DNA of 54,308 bases from Microvirga sp. KLBC 81. GTDB taxonomy: Bacteria > Pseudomonadota > Alphaproteobacteria > Rhizobiales > Beijerinckiaceae. The first letter of the stretch is position 1, and each line of letters begins with the position of its first letter. Where the stretch lies: positions 1-54,308 of the forward strand of contig NZ_QDAH01000039.1 in the NCBI RefSeq assembly GCF_003075415.1, in the 5' to 3' direction. The notes under the pieces were generated by a model. The model worked only from the letters and a program-made list of their open reading frames with translations. It was not told the DNA's origin and ran no database searches. The translations under genes and the position numbers were made by a program. This document shows, in pieces, positions 33,602-43,800 of this stretch.

Positions 33602-33931
33602 ATGTCAGACAAGCTCAATGTCCTTGTTTTGGAACGCTGTGATCCATCACAGAACGTGTCGCGCTTTTACGTTCTGCGCATCGAGCCGTCACTCTTTGGT
33701 GACCCCACCCTGGTTCGGGAGTGGGGTCGGATTGGCCAGCGCGGTCGCCAGCGGATTGAAATTCATCAAACAAACGATAGCGCAGTCGAAGCCTTAGAAA
33801 CTTGGCTTCGCCGCAAGCAGCGCCGCGGCTACCAAGTGCGCGGGCTTGTAGATAATGGCGGAGGTGGCCCGCTCTCGACAGAATACCGTCTGGCACAAGC
33901 ATTTGGAAATGGCTCGCCATTCCAGCCCTGA
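33602..33931 (+). CDS. WGR-domain protein
   Basis: A 109-residue protein with a WGR domain: RFYVLRIEPSLFGDPTLVRE-WGRIGQRGRQRIE, followed by a helix (SAVEALETWLRRKQRRGYQV). WGR domains occur in PARP-type enzymes and as stand-alone small proteins on alphaproteobacterial plasmids, where they are thought to bind nucleic acid. The gene follows repC on the same strand. Its role in the replicon is not established. Confidence 0.85.
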   Translation: MSDKLNVLVLERCDPSQNVSRFYVLRIEPSLFGDPTLVREWGRIGQRGRQRIEIHQTNDSAVEALETWLRRKQRRGYQVRGLVDNGGGGPLSTEYRLAQAFGNGSPFQP

Positions 33932-34348
33932 TGGATCATCCTTTGATTTGGAGCACGAGTCCTATTGCGTACGTTTCTGGTCACAGCAGTTGCCTCGCCC
34001 CCTTGTACATTGATCGGGCTCCCTTAAACTGATCGTTTGGAGACGTTTCTCAAGTCATTCTGTTAACCAGCTGGAGAGCGCAGGGCTTTCACACAGTCGG
34101 CGAAAGTGCTTTGAAAACAAAGACTTTAGCGGCTCGGCTTGCGACGAGAGGCCTACATGGCCGCCCATAATTAGACCTCAGACAAAGTAGTTCACGATGC
34201 AGCCGCATAAAACGGCGCACATCCGTCTATTAGACCGTAGCCAGTTCCTGATTAACTTCATCTGCTGCACTCGCCTCTAGCGCTCTCAAAGGCTTAGCAG
34301 TACGCCAGAGCGTGGCCTTTAGGGGTAAGCGGGGTAAGCGGGGCAGAT
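33932..34348. other. Non-coding gap between the WGR gene and an IS6 element
   Basis: About 415 bp with no convincing gene. Near its right end (about 34317-34343) CCTTTAGGGGTAAGCGGGGT resembles one terminus of the IS66-like element at 21627-23365, so an old IS end is probably left here. Confidence 0.4.
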
Positions 34349-35172
34349 GGTTCTGTCGCAAATCCGGGGCAGGGATGAGAGAATGGTAGGTCTTCGCTAC
34401 GCGCTCATGCAGCGAGCTGCTCGAATTGCTCGGCGAGTGACAGCTGCTGATTGCAGGCATATTTCGCCTGCTGTTTGCGCAGCATATGGATCAACTCGAT
34501 GCCACCCAGGATCACGCGGGCGCTGTCAACGGACTTGAAGCCGAGCATCGATCGCACGCAGCGCTTGACGGCGCGGTGATCCTGCTCAATGCGGTTATTG
34601 AGGTATTGACTCTGCCTGATCCGGATCGGCTTGAGCCGACGCCTTGAATGGTCCTGCAGCCGGCTCTCGGCATCACACGAAAGGATGGCTTCCCGATTGG
34701 TCTGGCTGCCGTCGATCACGATCCTCTCGGGTCGGCCATGCCGTTTGAGCGCCTCGCGCAGGAACCGTCTGGCAGCAGTGAGGTTGCGCCGCTCGCTGAA
34801 CCAGAACTCGACAGTATCGCCATTGCTGTCGATGGCCCGATAGAGATATTTCCATTGGCCTCAGACTTTGATGTAAGTCTCATCCACGTGCCACTTGGCA
34901 GTGACGGCTCGCTTGCGTGCATTGAAGCGCTTCAGAAGTTCAGGCGAGTAGCGGACAATCCGTCTGTGAATGGTCGCGTGATCGACGGAGATTCCTCGCT
35001 CGGCCATCATCTCCTCAAGATTGCGCAGGCTTAGGTTGTACGCCAGATACCACCGGACGCAGAGCAGGATCACCGATCGATCAAAATGCCTGCCCTTGAA
35101 CACTGCGTCCTCCACTACCGTGACCACGGTCTCAGTAGCTGAAACTCTGAAACAAATTGTTGCGACAGATCC
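34349..35172 (-). mobile_element. IS6-family element with inactivated transposase
   Basis: Left terminus GGTTCTGTCGCAAATCC (34349) and right terminus, inverted, GGATCTGTCGCAACAATT (to 35172). About 824 bp, the normal size of IS6-family elements. No matching target duplication in the flanks. Confidence 0.8.
34405..35103 (-). pseudogene. IS6-family transposase with an in-frame stop
   Basis: A full-length 232-codon frame from a GTG at 35101-35103 (VFKGRHFDRSVILLCVRWYL) to LSLAEQFEQLAA. It is interrupted by a TGA at 34861-34863 in the YIKV-GQWKYL motif, where other copies have an arginine codon (RG[QR]W). A single C to T change explains it. All catalytic motifs are otherwise present (DET, VIDGSQTNREAI, NNRIEQDHRAVK). 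Confidence 0.85.
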
Positions 35173-35450
35173 GACTGACGTGCTACCAGCCGAGGGGGGG
35201 TAATGTGCTTGATGACGTCGGGCGGCGTGGGAATGCCCTCCCGGTTGAGCTCGGCGAACGCCGGTTCGAGATAGAGCGTGTTCCAGTAGACGATGGCGTT
35301 GATCAGCAGGTTCAGCCCGGACGCTCGGTAGAACTGGCTCTCGAAGGTCCGGTCGCGCGAAGGTCCGGTCGCGCAATTCTCCGAGACGATTGAAGAACAG
35401 CGCGGGCCTCGCTCCTACTCTGTAGGCAAGCCCGCACCCGGTTCCGCAGA
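35173..35450 (-). pseudogene. Tn3-family transposase, C-terminal remnant
   Basis: Minus-strand reading includes ALFFNRLGELRDRTFA and pieces matching the conserved LINAIVYWNTLYLE and GIPTPPDVIKHI blocks of Tn3 TnpA, spread over frames. A 16-bp direct duplication (GAAGGTCCGGTCGCGC twice, 35343-35374) shifts the frame after RDRTF. Confidence 0.65.
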
Positions 35451-36146
35451 TCAAAGGCCAGAGTCGAAAGAGGGCCTTATACGAATAAGCCCCTCTTCTC
35501 GGAATTCGGCAGTGTGAGGCACGCCCATCATCAAAAAGGTTGTTGTCGGCACCTCCGCGGTTGGCATAAGCCCCTTGGCTCTTAGCATGTTCATCTGGTC
35601 TTCTGAGGCCGTCTGAGGAGCTAAGACCCAGTGGTCCCACGCAGGAAGTCCGCAATTCGTAACGAAATCTTTAAGTTCAGCCGGCGCGGCCCCTGCGGAT
35701 GAGGACGGCCCAGCCTGCGATGGCCCAGCCTGCGACGTTCCAGCTTGCGGTCCCGCGGCGTCCACATGCTGCCATATCAGATCTTGATCGTATTCGGGCA
35801 CGTCCTGCAGCGCCCGAGCATGCGGTTGCTGCTCGCTAGGCTGGGGAGACCTTTCCCTGTCAGCGATCAATGGGGCGGGAGAGGCTGTAGACCGCGTATA
35901 CAGGTCATCCTGCCAATCAAACGGTGATGGATAAGGATTCGCCGAATCCAAATACTGCGAGTAGGGATGCCCCGTGTCCAAATATGGCGAATAGGCTTCT
36001 CCCCGCGGCACTAGTGAGTCAGCAGCATGTGGCGGAGGGCTATGTTGAAATCCGCTCAGCTGGTGAGCAAATGCCCTTTCGTTGGCGGCTGGTGGAGAGC
36101 CGGGCTGTGGGCTAGCGTTTAATGGGTTGATTGAATTGATATTCAT
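35451..36146 (-). CDS. Putative type III effector, unknown activity
   Basis: A 231-residue protein behind a tts box, hence a probable TtsI-regulated secreted protein. The N-terminal half is Pro/Ser/Tyr-rich with repeated SPYLDTGHPYSQYLDSANPY-like units, and a short GTSQAGPSQAGPSSSAG repeat lies near residue 150. The C-terminal about 75 residues look folded (LKDFVTNCGLPAWDHWVLAP, TTTFLMMGVPHTAEFREEGL). The ATG at 36144-36146 has AAAGGAG 8 bases upstream; the longer frame to 36248 runs into the tts box. I recognise no enzymatic motif or named Nop family. The stop lies directly at the edge of Tn3 debris, so the natural C-terminus may be lost. Confidence 0.7.
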   Translation of the reverse strand: MNINSINPLNASPQPGSPPAANERAFAHQLSGFQHSPPPHAADSLVPRGEAYSPYLDTGHPYSQYLDSANPYPSPFDWQDDLYTRSTASPAPLIADRERSPQPSEQQPHARALQDVPEYDQDLIWQHVDAAGPQAGTSQAGPSQAGPSSSAGAAPAELKDFVTNCGLPAWDHWVLAPQTASEDQMNMLRAKGLMPTAEVPTTTFLMMGVPHTAEFREEGLIRIRPSFDSGL

Positions 36147-36220
36147 CCTGTTTCTCCTTTGAATATGGAGCGCCTCGAGCCTTTCCGATGCGATGGCGGC
36201 ACAATCCCCCAGCAATGGTA

Positions 36221-36246
36221 AGAGAGATACCTGTCGAGAAGCTGAC
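36221..36246 (-). promoter_or_regulatory. tts box upstream of the 231-residue effector
   Basis: Minus-strand GTCAGCTTCTCGACAGGTAT fits the tts-box pattern, about 80 bp before the start codon at 36146. Confidence 0.8.
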
Positions 36247-36249
36247 AAT

Positions 36250-36566
36250 CAGATGGACCGAATGCCAATAAGACCGCACTGATGTCCGCGGGACGTCATG
36301 TCATATTGCCAAATTCATTCTGGACGGGCCGACGCTCGCGCACGAAGCTGTCCTGGCGCGGCGCGTCAAAAGAAGGGTCTCCTATCGCCCATCTTGAATG
36401 ATCGTGGTCGCGGCGCCGTGAAACAACCTCAGCACCGAGTCCTCCGGCGGCTTGTCGGCGGCGTCACCTCCTAGCCTGAGTTTCTCAAAGTAAGAGGTGC
36501 ATCGACCCCGCGACTCTGAAAAACCCTTTAGTTACCCAGGCTTACCGGATTCGCCAAGGAGGTCCG
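36250..36566. other. Non-coding gap
   Basis: About 315 bp between the tts box and an IS1380 fragment. No gene-like frame, repeat or hairpin of note was found. Confidence 0.3.
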
Positions 36567-36637
36567 ATGCAAACACACTGTGTGTCCACGCAGCTCGAAT
36601 TTGAAGACTTCGATGGCCACAAAGTGGTCGGGTTCTT
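36567..36637 (+). pseudogene. IS1380-family transposase, N-terminal fragment
   Basis: An AAGGAGG ribosome site precedes MQTHCVSTQLEFEDFDGHKV, a typical IS1380 start. After about 24 codons it is broken by the IS110 element at 36638, and the remainder is not found beyond that element. Confidence 0.6.
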
Positions 36638-38088
36638 CTCTATTCGGCGATTTGAGGTCAAGCGCTTTTCAGGCCTTCCACGTTGCCGATGTTTGACGTC
36701 ACTCGCGGGTCCTTGCTTCTCTTCGGGATCAGCTCTCGGGCTCTCCCATGATGGGATCAGAAGAACGAGGCAGTCCAATCTGTCGCGCGTTCTGATCGCG
36801 CCAGGCGCGACCGACACAAGAACCCTAGCGAACTCACCTCATCCATCGTCCCGCAAGGGGCGTCTCTCCATCGGCTGGCGGAAACTCGTCTAGCTTTCTG
36901 TTCGTGTGACAGGCTGTTCCAACGGGCCGATCAGGCGGTCGCCACGGCACTCTCCTTTGTCCAGCGGAACTCGGTGCCATCGCTCCAGAGGCGGTGCATG
37001 ATCACGGCCAAGCGACGCGCCAGAGCCACGATGGCCTTTTGCAGGCCGCGCCGTCGGGCCACGGTCATGGCCCAGGCCTTCAGCCACGACCATTTCTGCA
37101 CCCGGGTCAGCAGCACCTGAGCCGCCTCATAGAGAAGCGCTCGCATCATGGCATCGCCGCACAGTGAGACCCGCCCGATGCGACTGCTCTCGCCGGACTG
37201 GTTGAGAACCGGCGTCAGCCCCAGAGCGGGGCCAACCGCCTTGGAATTCTTGAACCGCGCCGGAATGTCGATCGTGGCGCTAAAGGCCAACGACACCACG
37301 GGGCCGACACCGGGAATGGTCATCAGGCGCCGGCAGACGTCATCCTCCCGGACCATTGCCAACACTTTGCGGAAAAGAGTAGCCAAGCGCTCCCGCAGGC
37401 TCTGACGGGCCTCGAGGAGGCAAGCCATGATGTCAGCCAGCTCCGGCAGGTCGGCCACGAGCTCGCGGATCCGGTCCTCGAATTTGACTTTGCCAATGAT
37501 CCCAACCTTAAGCCCAAAGTTGCGCAGCAGACCGCGGATGTCGTTCTCGATGGCAATGGCTTTCTCCTGCAACAACGTGCGGGCCGTCAGCAGGGCGCGT
37601 CGGTTCTGGCTGGTGAGCGTCTTCACATGCACAGGTCGGAACAGGTTGACGCGCATCATCTGAGCAATGCCGCGAGCATCGTTGCGGTCGGTCTTGTTCA
37701 CTGGCGCCTTCAGGAAGGCCTTGGTGTGGCGCGTCTCGATGCAGATGACCGGCAGCCCGGCCATGGCCAGCCCGCTATAGAGCCATTGTGACAGTGGGCC
37801 GGCTTCGAGCCCGACTCGCTCGAGCCGCCAGGCCGGATCCCGGAGCACCTGCACCAGGTCGTCTGGATGGCTGGTCACCTTCAGTTCGCGACAGACCCTG
37901 CCCGTCTCGTCCAGAATGCACAACGAAGTCTCTTTGACCGAGACGTCGAGGCCGGCATAATGCTTCATGCTGCGCTTCTCCCCCTGATGCTTGTGGCGGG
38001 TCCTACCCAGACCACGGTGTACCATCAGCCTGAAGCGCAGCACCTCCGACAGTCGATGAAGATGGCGCGAAGCCGAATACCCCATCTG
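36638..38088 (-). mobile_element. IS110-family element (copy B)
   Basis: It starts with TTCTCTATTCGGC and ends after GCCGAATACCCCATC, matching copy A at 6086-7516 throughout with many substitutions. It lies between an IS1380 fragment and the end of an IS6 element. Confidence 0.7.
36931..37968 (-). CDS. IS110-family transposase (copy B)
   Basis: A 345-residue DEDD transposase starting MKHYAGLDVSVKETSLCILD (ATG at 37966-37968; the frame is open farther upstream). The acidic pair is in NKTDRNDARGIAQMM, and the C-terminal domain in TIPGVGPVVSLAFSATIDIP and SSRIGRVSLCGDAMMRALLY. It is homologous to the protein at 6371-7402 over its whole length. No damage seen. Confidence 0.87.
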   Translation of the reverse strand: MKHYAGLDVSVKETSLCILDETGRVCRELKVTSHPDDLVQVLRDPAWRLERVGLEAGPLSQWLYSGLAMAGLPVICIETRHTKAFLKAPVNKTDRNDARGIAQMMRVNLFRPVHVKTLTSQNRRALLTARTLLQEKAIAIENDIRGLLRNFGLKVGIIGKVKFEDRIRELVADLPELADIMACLLEARQSLRERLATLFRKVLAMVREDDVCRRLMTIPGVGPVVSLAFSATIDIPARFKNSKAVGPALGLTPVLNQSGESSRIGRVSLCGDAMMRALLYEAAQVLLTRVQKWSWLKAWAMTVARRRGLQKAIVALARRLAVIMHRLWSDGTEFRWTKESAVATA

Positions 38089-38138
38089 TCGCAATTTCTG
38101 GCGATAGACACAGAACTGCCAGAGTGAACGGTAGGCGC

Positions 38139-38333
38139 TTATGCGGTGAGCCGCTCGAACTGCTCGGCGAGCGACAGTTGCTGGTTTTGGGCGTAGTGAG
38201 CCTGTCCTTTTCGCATCATGTGGACCATCTCGATCCCACTCAACACGGCCCGAGCGCTGTCTAATGACTTGAACCCAGGCATTGGGCGAACCCGCCTTTT
38301 GATGGCACGATGGTCCTGCTCAATGCGATTGTT
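38139..38333 (-). pseudogene. IS6-family transposase, C-terminal part (IS6-d)
   Basis: From NNRIEQDHRAIKRRVRPMPG to LSLAEQFERLTA and a stop. The sequence upstream of NNRIEQD is that of the inserted IS110 element; the missing N-terminal 155 codons or so are at 40089-40592. Confidence 0.85.
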
Positions 38334-40088
38334 ATCGGGCATGAATAGGCGCGACACCTCGATCCGCTTTTCAGACAGCTGAAGGGTCGGTTACCCTCAG
38401 CAGACCGGGATAGGGGTGTCGGGAGCACGTAAGGTGGGCAGGCCGAAAGTACCTCTGAGCTGAGAGCTCGTGTTGTTATCTGGCCGCCCCTTCGACTGGC
38501 CCGGGTGCGCTGCGAGCGCGGATCCGTAGGTGTCGTGTGGCCCGCTGGCTCCCGAGGTTGTGCAACCGAACAGGAGCTGGAGATGAGGATCATTGCTCTC
38601 GATGTCCACCGGTCCTTCGCTCAGATGGCAATCCTAGAGAAGGGAGTTATCCGGGATGCCGGAAAGGTCAATCTCGAACGCAACCGCTTGCTGCGGTTTG
38701 CCCAGTCACTGAAGCCGGACGACGAGATCGTCCTGGAGGCGACCGGCAACACCAGCGCCATCGTGCGCCTGCTGTCGCCGTTCGTGGCACGCGTGGTGAT
38801 TGCCAATCCCAACCTGGTGCGGGCAATCGCCTGGGCCAAGGTCAAGACCGATAAGATCGATGCCCGGGTGCTCGCAAAGCTCCATGCGAGTGGGTTTTTA
38901 CCCGAAGTCTGGATGCCGGACGAGGAGACCGAGACACGCCGGCGTGTCACGGCCGAACGCACTCAGCTGGTCACGCAGATGACCCGGCTCAAGAACCGGA
39001 TCCACTCGGTTCTGCACGCCCACCTGATCCCACCCTACCCAGGAAACCTGTTCTCGCAGCGCGGGAGGGCCTGGTTGGAGGCCCTCCCGCTCGCCGAGGA
39101 TCAGCGCCGTGTGATCCTGCGCCATGCCGGTGAGCTGGATCGGCTCAGCGCTGAACTTGTGGAACTGGACAAGAGCCTCGCCCAGAAGGCGCTCGACGAT
39201 CCGCAGGTCAGGCGGTTGATGACGATCACAGGGGTGAATGCCACGGTGGCCATGAGCGTCCTGGCGGCGATCGGCGACATCAATCGCTTCTCCTCACCGC
39301 AAAAGCTCGTGAGCTACTTCGGTCTCAATCCGAAGGTGCGGCAGTCGGGCGACAAGCCCGCCTACCATGGCCGGATCAGCAAGCAGGGACGCGCTCATGC
39401 CCGCTCGATGCTGGTCGAGGCCGCTTGGGTGATCTCCGGCGTACCAGGCCCACTGCGGGCCTTCTTCGTGCGCATCAGGAACAAACGCGGCAAGTCAGTG
39501 GCTGCCGTGGCAACGGCACGCAAGCTGGCGGTGATCGTCTGGCATATGCTGAGCAAGACTGAAGACTACACCTGGAGCCGGCCGGCGCTGCTGCAGTGGA
39601 AATTGCGACACCTGGAACTGGCAGCGGGGTATCCATCGCACCGTGGTGGCAGGCAAAAAGGATCCGCTGCCGCGTACAGCAAGAAGGCAGTGCGGGAGGC
39701 GGAGCGGGAGATGGTCGGTGAGGCCGAAGAAGCCTACCGGCGCTTTGTGGCTGGCTGGAAACAGCGATTGCCGAAAGGGTGCTCGGGTGCCGCCAATGAG
39801 GTGCGACGATCCTAAGCTGCGCGGCAGGGTTGCAACCTCACGCCCTGCTCTTCGCTCCGGGGTCACCCGAGCCCGTTCAATGTAGCAGAACCAGCCCTGC
39901 CGATCCACTCGCCGGTAGGGGGCGAGTACCGCACGCACTCTCATCGCCCAGGTAGACCGGCGAGCCTCTCGTCGCGCCCAGACCCACTCCAATCAAACAG
40001 TGAATGGTTGGACGCAGACGACCGCAGGGCAGCGGCGAAAGACAAAAACTCTGTCTGGCGTCGAAAGCAGCTTGTCAAATACATCCGT
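38334..40088 (+). mobile_element. IS110-family element, apparently complete (copy C)
   Basis: Bounded precisely by the two halves of the IS6-d transposase gene: left junction after GCGATTGTT (38333), right junction before AAGGTAGGG (40089). About 1755 bp, with about 250 bp leader, the transposase and about 270 bp trailer. A truncated relative at 12097 starts at the same sequence. Confidence 0.8.
38583..39815 (+). CDS. IS110-family transposase (copy C)
   Basis: A 410-residue DEDD transposase: MRIIALDVHRSFAQMAILEK (first Asp), DDEIVLEATGNTSAIVRLL (Glu), KVKTDKIDARVLAKL (acidic pair), LMTITGVNATVAMSVLAAIG and ISKQGRAHARSMLVEAAWVI in the C-terminal domain. The ATG at 38583 follows AGGAGCTGGAG; the open frame begins earlier. 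A C-terminal extension of about 70 residues beyond the usual domain is Arg/Lys/Glu-rich. It appears intact. Confidence 0.88.
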   Translation: MRIIALDVHRSFAQMAILEKGVIRDAGKVNLERNRLLRFAQSLKPDDEIVLEATGNTSAIVRLLSPFVARVVIANPNLVRAIAWAKVKTDKIDARVLAKLHASGFLPEVWMPDEETETRRRVTAERTQLVTQMTRLKNRIHSVLHAHLIPPYPGNLFSQRGRAWLEALPLAEDQRRVILRHAGELDRLSAELVELDKSLAQKALDDPQVRRLMTITGVNATVAMSVLAAIGDINRFSSPQKLVSYFGLNPKVRQSGDKPAYHGRISKQGRAHARSMLVEAAWVISGVPGPLRAFFVRIRNKRGKSVAAVATARKLAVIVWHMLSKTEDYTWSRPALLQWKLRHLELAAGYPSHRGGRQKGSAAAYSKKAVREAEREMVGEAEEAYRRFVAGWKQRLPKGCSGAANEVRRS

Positions 40089-40592
40089 AAGGTAGGGACT
40101 TTGTCGGATCCGGATTGGCTTCAGCTGGCGCCGAGATCGATCCCGAAGCCGGTCTGTTGTGTCACAGGACAGGACGGCTTCCCGGTTCGTCTGGCTGCCG
40201 TCGATCACGATCTGCTCGGGGCGACCGTGCCGCTTCAGCGCCTTGCGCCGGAACTGTTTCGCGGCAGCCAGATTGCGCCGCTCGCTGAACCAGAACTCCA
40301 CCGTATCGCCATTGCTGTCGATGGCCCGGTACAGATACATCCATCGCCCGCGCACCTTGATATACGTCTCACCCACATGCCATTTCCGGCTGACGGGTCG
40401 CTTGCATCGATTGAACCGCTCGAGAAGCTCGGGTGAGTAACGGACCACCCAGCGACCCACCGTGGCGTGATCAACAGAGATGCCGCGCTCGGCCATCATC
40501 TCTTCGAGATCCCGCAGGCTCAGGCTGTCAGCGAGATACCACCGCACGCCAAGCAGGATTACCGACCGATCGAATTGCCGGCCCTTGAACAT
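40089..40592 (-). pseudogene. IS6-family transposase, N-terminal part (IS6-d)
   Basis: From MFKGRQFDRSVILLGVRWYL to LKPIRIRQSPYL, including the first DDE position (KWHVGETYIKVRGRW has a Gly for the usual Asp before Glu) and VIDGSQTNREAVLSC. The D to G change at the first catalytic aspartate is an additional lesion. The frame then runs into the IS110 element. The other half is at 38139-38333. Confidence 0.82.
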
Positions 40593-40831
40593 CCCGCGTC
40601 ACTCTCTCTCTCTCGCCTGCGCAGACCATAGCCCCGCGATAGGAAAGAATGAGTTGCGGCAGTCCCCCCGCCGATCGACTTGTTTCTCGCCAGCTTGCCA
40701 ACGATCTGAAGAGCGCGCATCTCGACCGCCGGACCGGCCTGATCCAAAAGCGGAGCGAGGTGTTGTCCTGATCCGCTCGCTCAGGCGAGCCCACGGTCTA
40801 GTGTCCGGGAGAGCCGCTCCAGCCAGCTCCA

Positions 40832-43800
40832 TTAGCCCAAGCCGGGATGAGCCCGAAGTCGGTCTTGGAGGGACTGCCGATTGGCGCGGAGGTTGTCGAG
40901 GTGCAGCGGCTCATGCTCTGGCCGCTCTCCTTGCGCCAACCGACTAACCAGCGCTCGCGTGCCGTCCACGACAAAGACGCCGCAATCATAGTCGTTCTGC
41001 TGCTCGGCCATGTCGGCTGGCCTCAGGCTGAGGCCCAGCCGTTTTGCGAGCTGTGCTGCACGGTCTTCGTTGCATCCCAGGATGGAGTCGTAGTGATAGG
41101 CGACCGGCCGTTGCCGGTTTCTGCGATCAACGAACAGCAGCGACCAATGGGTGCCGTGTTGATCAGGACGATCGGCATTGTTCATTGGCAGAAACAGGAA
41201 GTCGGCTGTATCATTACCATTCCGATCGATGAGGCGCTGGAATCTGCGTTGCGCGTCGCTATCGACGGCCGCCAGGCGCACCTGATAATGGGCTACAAGA
41301 GGATCCACGAGCTGCGTCCGGGCGGCGAGATCCGGATGGTTCTCCTCCAACCACTGCTCCAGCAGCTGGTAATCCCTGTGGATATGCTCGTCGCCCAGCC
41401 ATTCCGTGGCGCCGAGCTCTAGTCCGCTGCGGCCGTGGGAGGAGGCTGTCGGATCCAAAGCCCCGATCTGAGCATCGGCGGATGTGCGCGGGAAAGGCGC
41501 ATAATGTGCATCATCACGCAGCTCCTGCGGTGTCGGCGCATTCAGATCAATCAATGGCTCAAGACCAGCGTAGGTGTCTGAGCGAGCTCTGGCAGGATGC
41601 GTTGGCGCAAAGTGAGCATCGTCGCGCAATTCGGACGGTGTCGGCGCATTCAGATCAACAAAAGACTCTAGGCCGCTGCAGGTGTCTGAACGAGCCCTGG
41701 CAGGATGCGCCGGCGCAAAGTGAGCATCGTCGCGCAATTCGGACGGTGTCGGCGCATTCAGATCAACAGATGGCTCCAGCCTGCCTTTAGCATGTGACGG
41801 GGGCCTGGATGGTGATGCTGGTTCTTGCAGCTGTTCACCCAACCAAGCCCAAGCTCCCGCGCTCGGGCTGGCTGGCGTTGAGGGAAGATCCTGCGCCGAG
41901 CCGGAATGCCGATCGCCCTGCGCGGCCGGCGAACTCGGCTGCTCACGGGCTCGCAGCCCCAGCTCTCGGTTCGCCTCGACGAGTTTTAAGTAGCTGCGAA
42001 GATGCGACAAATCGGGACCGACCACTCTGCCTCCAGTGCGTTGGAAGGCTACCACATCGTTGTCCAGCGTTAACTGCTCCTTGCTGGAGCCGTTAAGTCG
42101 CCCGGTTATGGTCCCCCTGCCATTTGCTTTAAGCCACGCACTCAGCGCACGAAGACGTGTAGCCCGCTGCTGCGCAGACTGCCTCAGCGCCGCAGTCGGG
42201 GTTCTAAGAGCTTTCAAGGCTTGGCCGAGCGCGCCCTCGATGAGGGGGGCGTCTTCGGGATGAGGAACCAGGTGACGGGGGCGACCAAGGACTCGGGGTT
42301 CGGGTGCTTCGGCTCCTTCACCCCCACGCAAGAGCCGCCGGAGATGATTCATAACCGATTTAAGGCGGTTCTGAGGGTCCCGCCCCGGGCTCCTGTAGGC
42401 CGAAATTTCCTCGTCCAGTGATGAACCGTCTCGCAACCGAGAAGCTAAAGGTCCCTTGTTATTTGCTTGGAGCCACCGAACAAACGCCCCAAGCCCGTAA
42501 ACACTGTTATTGATCGCCCCTGGGGTGATCTTGCGCTGCTCGGCGTCTACCCGGAACTTTGCCAAGAGCTCCGCGTCTTCGGCAGGAAGCTGCTCAGGCG
42601 GCACCAAGACGGACCGTGATGGGCTGCCTTCCACCATCACCGAAAGCTGATTCTGAGCGTGACCCTTCGAGACGACCAATGGCCAACTGACGGCGTCACG
42701 CAATGCGTTGTGCTGCCTAGCGGTGTCTCGGACATGCCTCGCTACTGGATGTGCCGCTGGGGCGTATTCGTGCGCACGCGACGGCATCGGAGCTTGCCTC
42801 TGCGATGGTGACGCCCCCAGTTGATGGGATGGGGTCTGCATCAGCTGCCGCTCAACGGCGACGTCCTGCGGATTGCTTAGCGTCTTCTGCCTCTTCGCTG
42901 ATCTCAACTCCCCTGTATCATGCTCATCGCTGATGCGAATCTGCGCGCCTGGCACGAGGGTGTTCCTGTGACGTTCATCCGTCAGTTCGTGGTCATGGTG
43001 GCGCCAGTTCGAGGGACGAAGGGACTCTGTAGGATCCAATGCCAGGCCATGCCGCGGTGGCTGAAGACACGACGATGCACCGGCTTCATCGACCGTCCCA
43101 AAAAACAAATCCTGATCGTCCCCCTCAGAGAGTACCGCTGGCCAACTGAAAGCTGGCTGCGACCTGCCCTGCTTAGCCGCGGCCTCAATGCCCCCTGCCC
43201 GGTCAGTGATTGACGCGACTCCGCCCGCCGACTGGGAGGCCCGGAGACGATCTAGTGCGGTAAGAACGGGCCGCCTCCGACTTTTATCGAACATCGCAGC
43301 GTCGCTGCCCAGCGACTCGTCGTTAAGCCGAGCCGCGATTCCTGGCTTGTTGTTTGCAACGAGCCACCGGCTGAATCTGCGAAGAGGACGAGCATAATTC
43401 GTCTCAGCGGTGATCTCCTTGTACCCCGCCTTAACGAGTGCGTCTTGAAGTCCGGAAATCAAGGGCGCGTCTTCGAAATAAAAAGGGGGACCGTTGAGTT
43501 TTCTCGCTCCCGCACGGAGATGATCAAGTGCCGCGCCGATACTTTTGTGACCACCGGCGTCCTTGTAGCGCTTGATCGCTTCATTCAGCGGTTCGTCCGC
43601 ATTCCATGTCTCCTCGTGAAGCCGAGCAGCAATGCCCGGCTTGTTGTTTGCGCGCAGGTAGTGGCTGAAATCCGTGAGAACAGTTGCATAGGTTTTGGCG
43701 GTATTTGACGTTCCGGCCGTCACTGCTTGTTTTTTGTACTCTTTGATGAGAGTCCCGTCCTCGGGATAAGGAGTCAGGTCAGCGCGGCCTGCGATCGGTA

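Larger units (their letters stand above)
38105..40670 (-). mobile_element. IS6-family element (IS6-d) split by an IS110 element
   Basis: The transposase C-terminus lies at 38139-38333 and the N-terminus at 40089-40592. The right terminus near 40665 shares the CTTTCCTATCGCGGGGCTAT subterminal sequence with other copies. The left limit is approximate. Confidence 0.7.
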
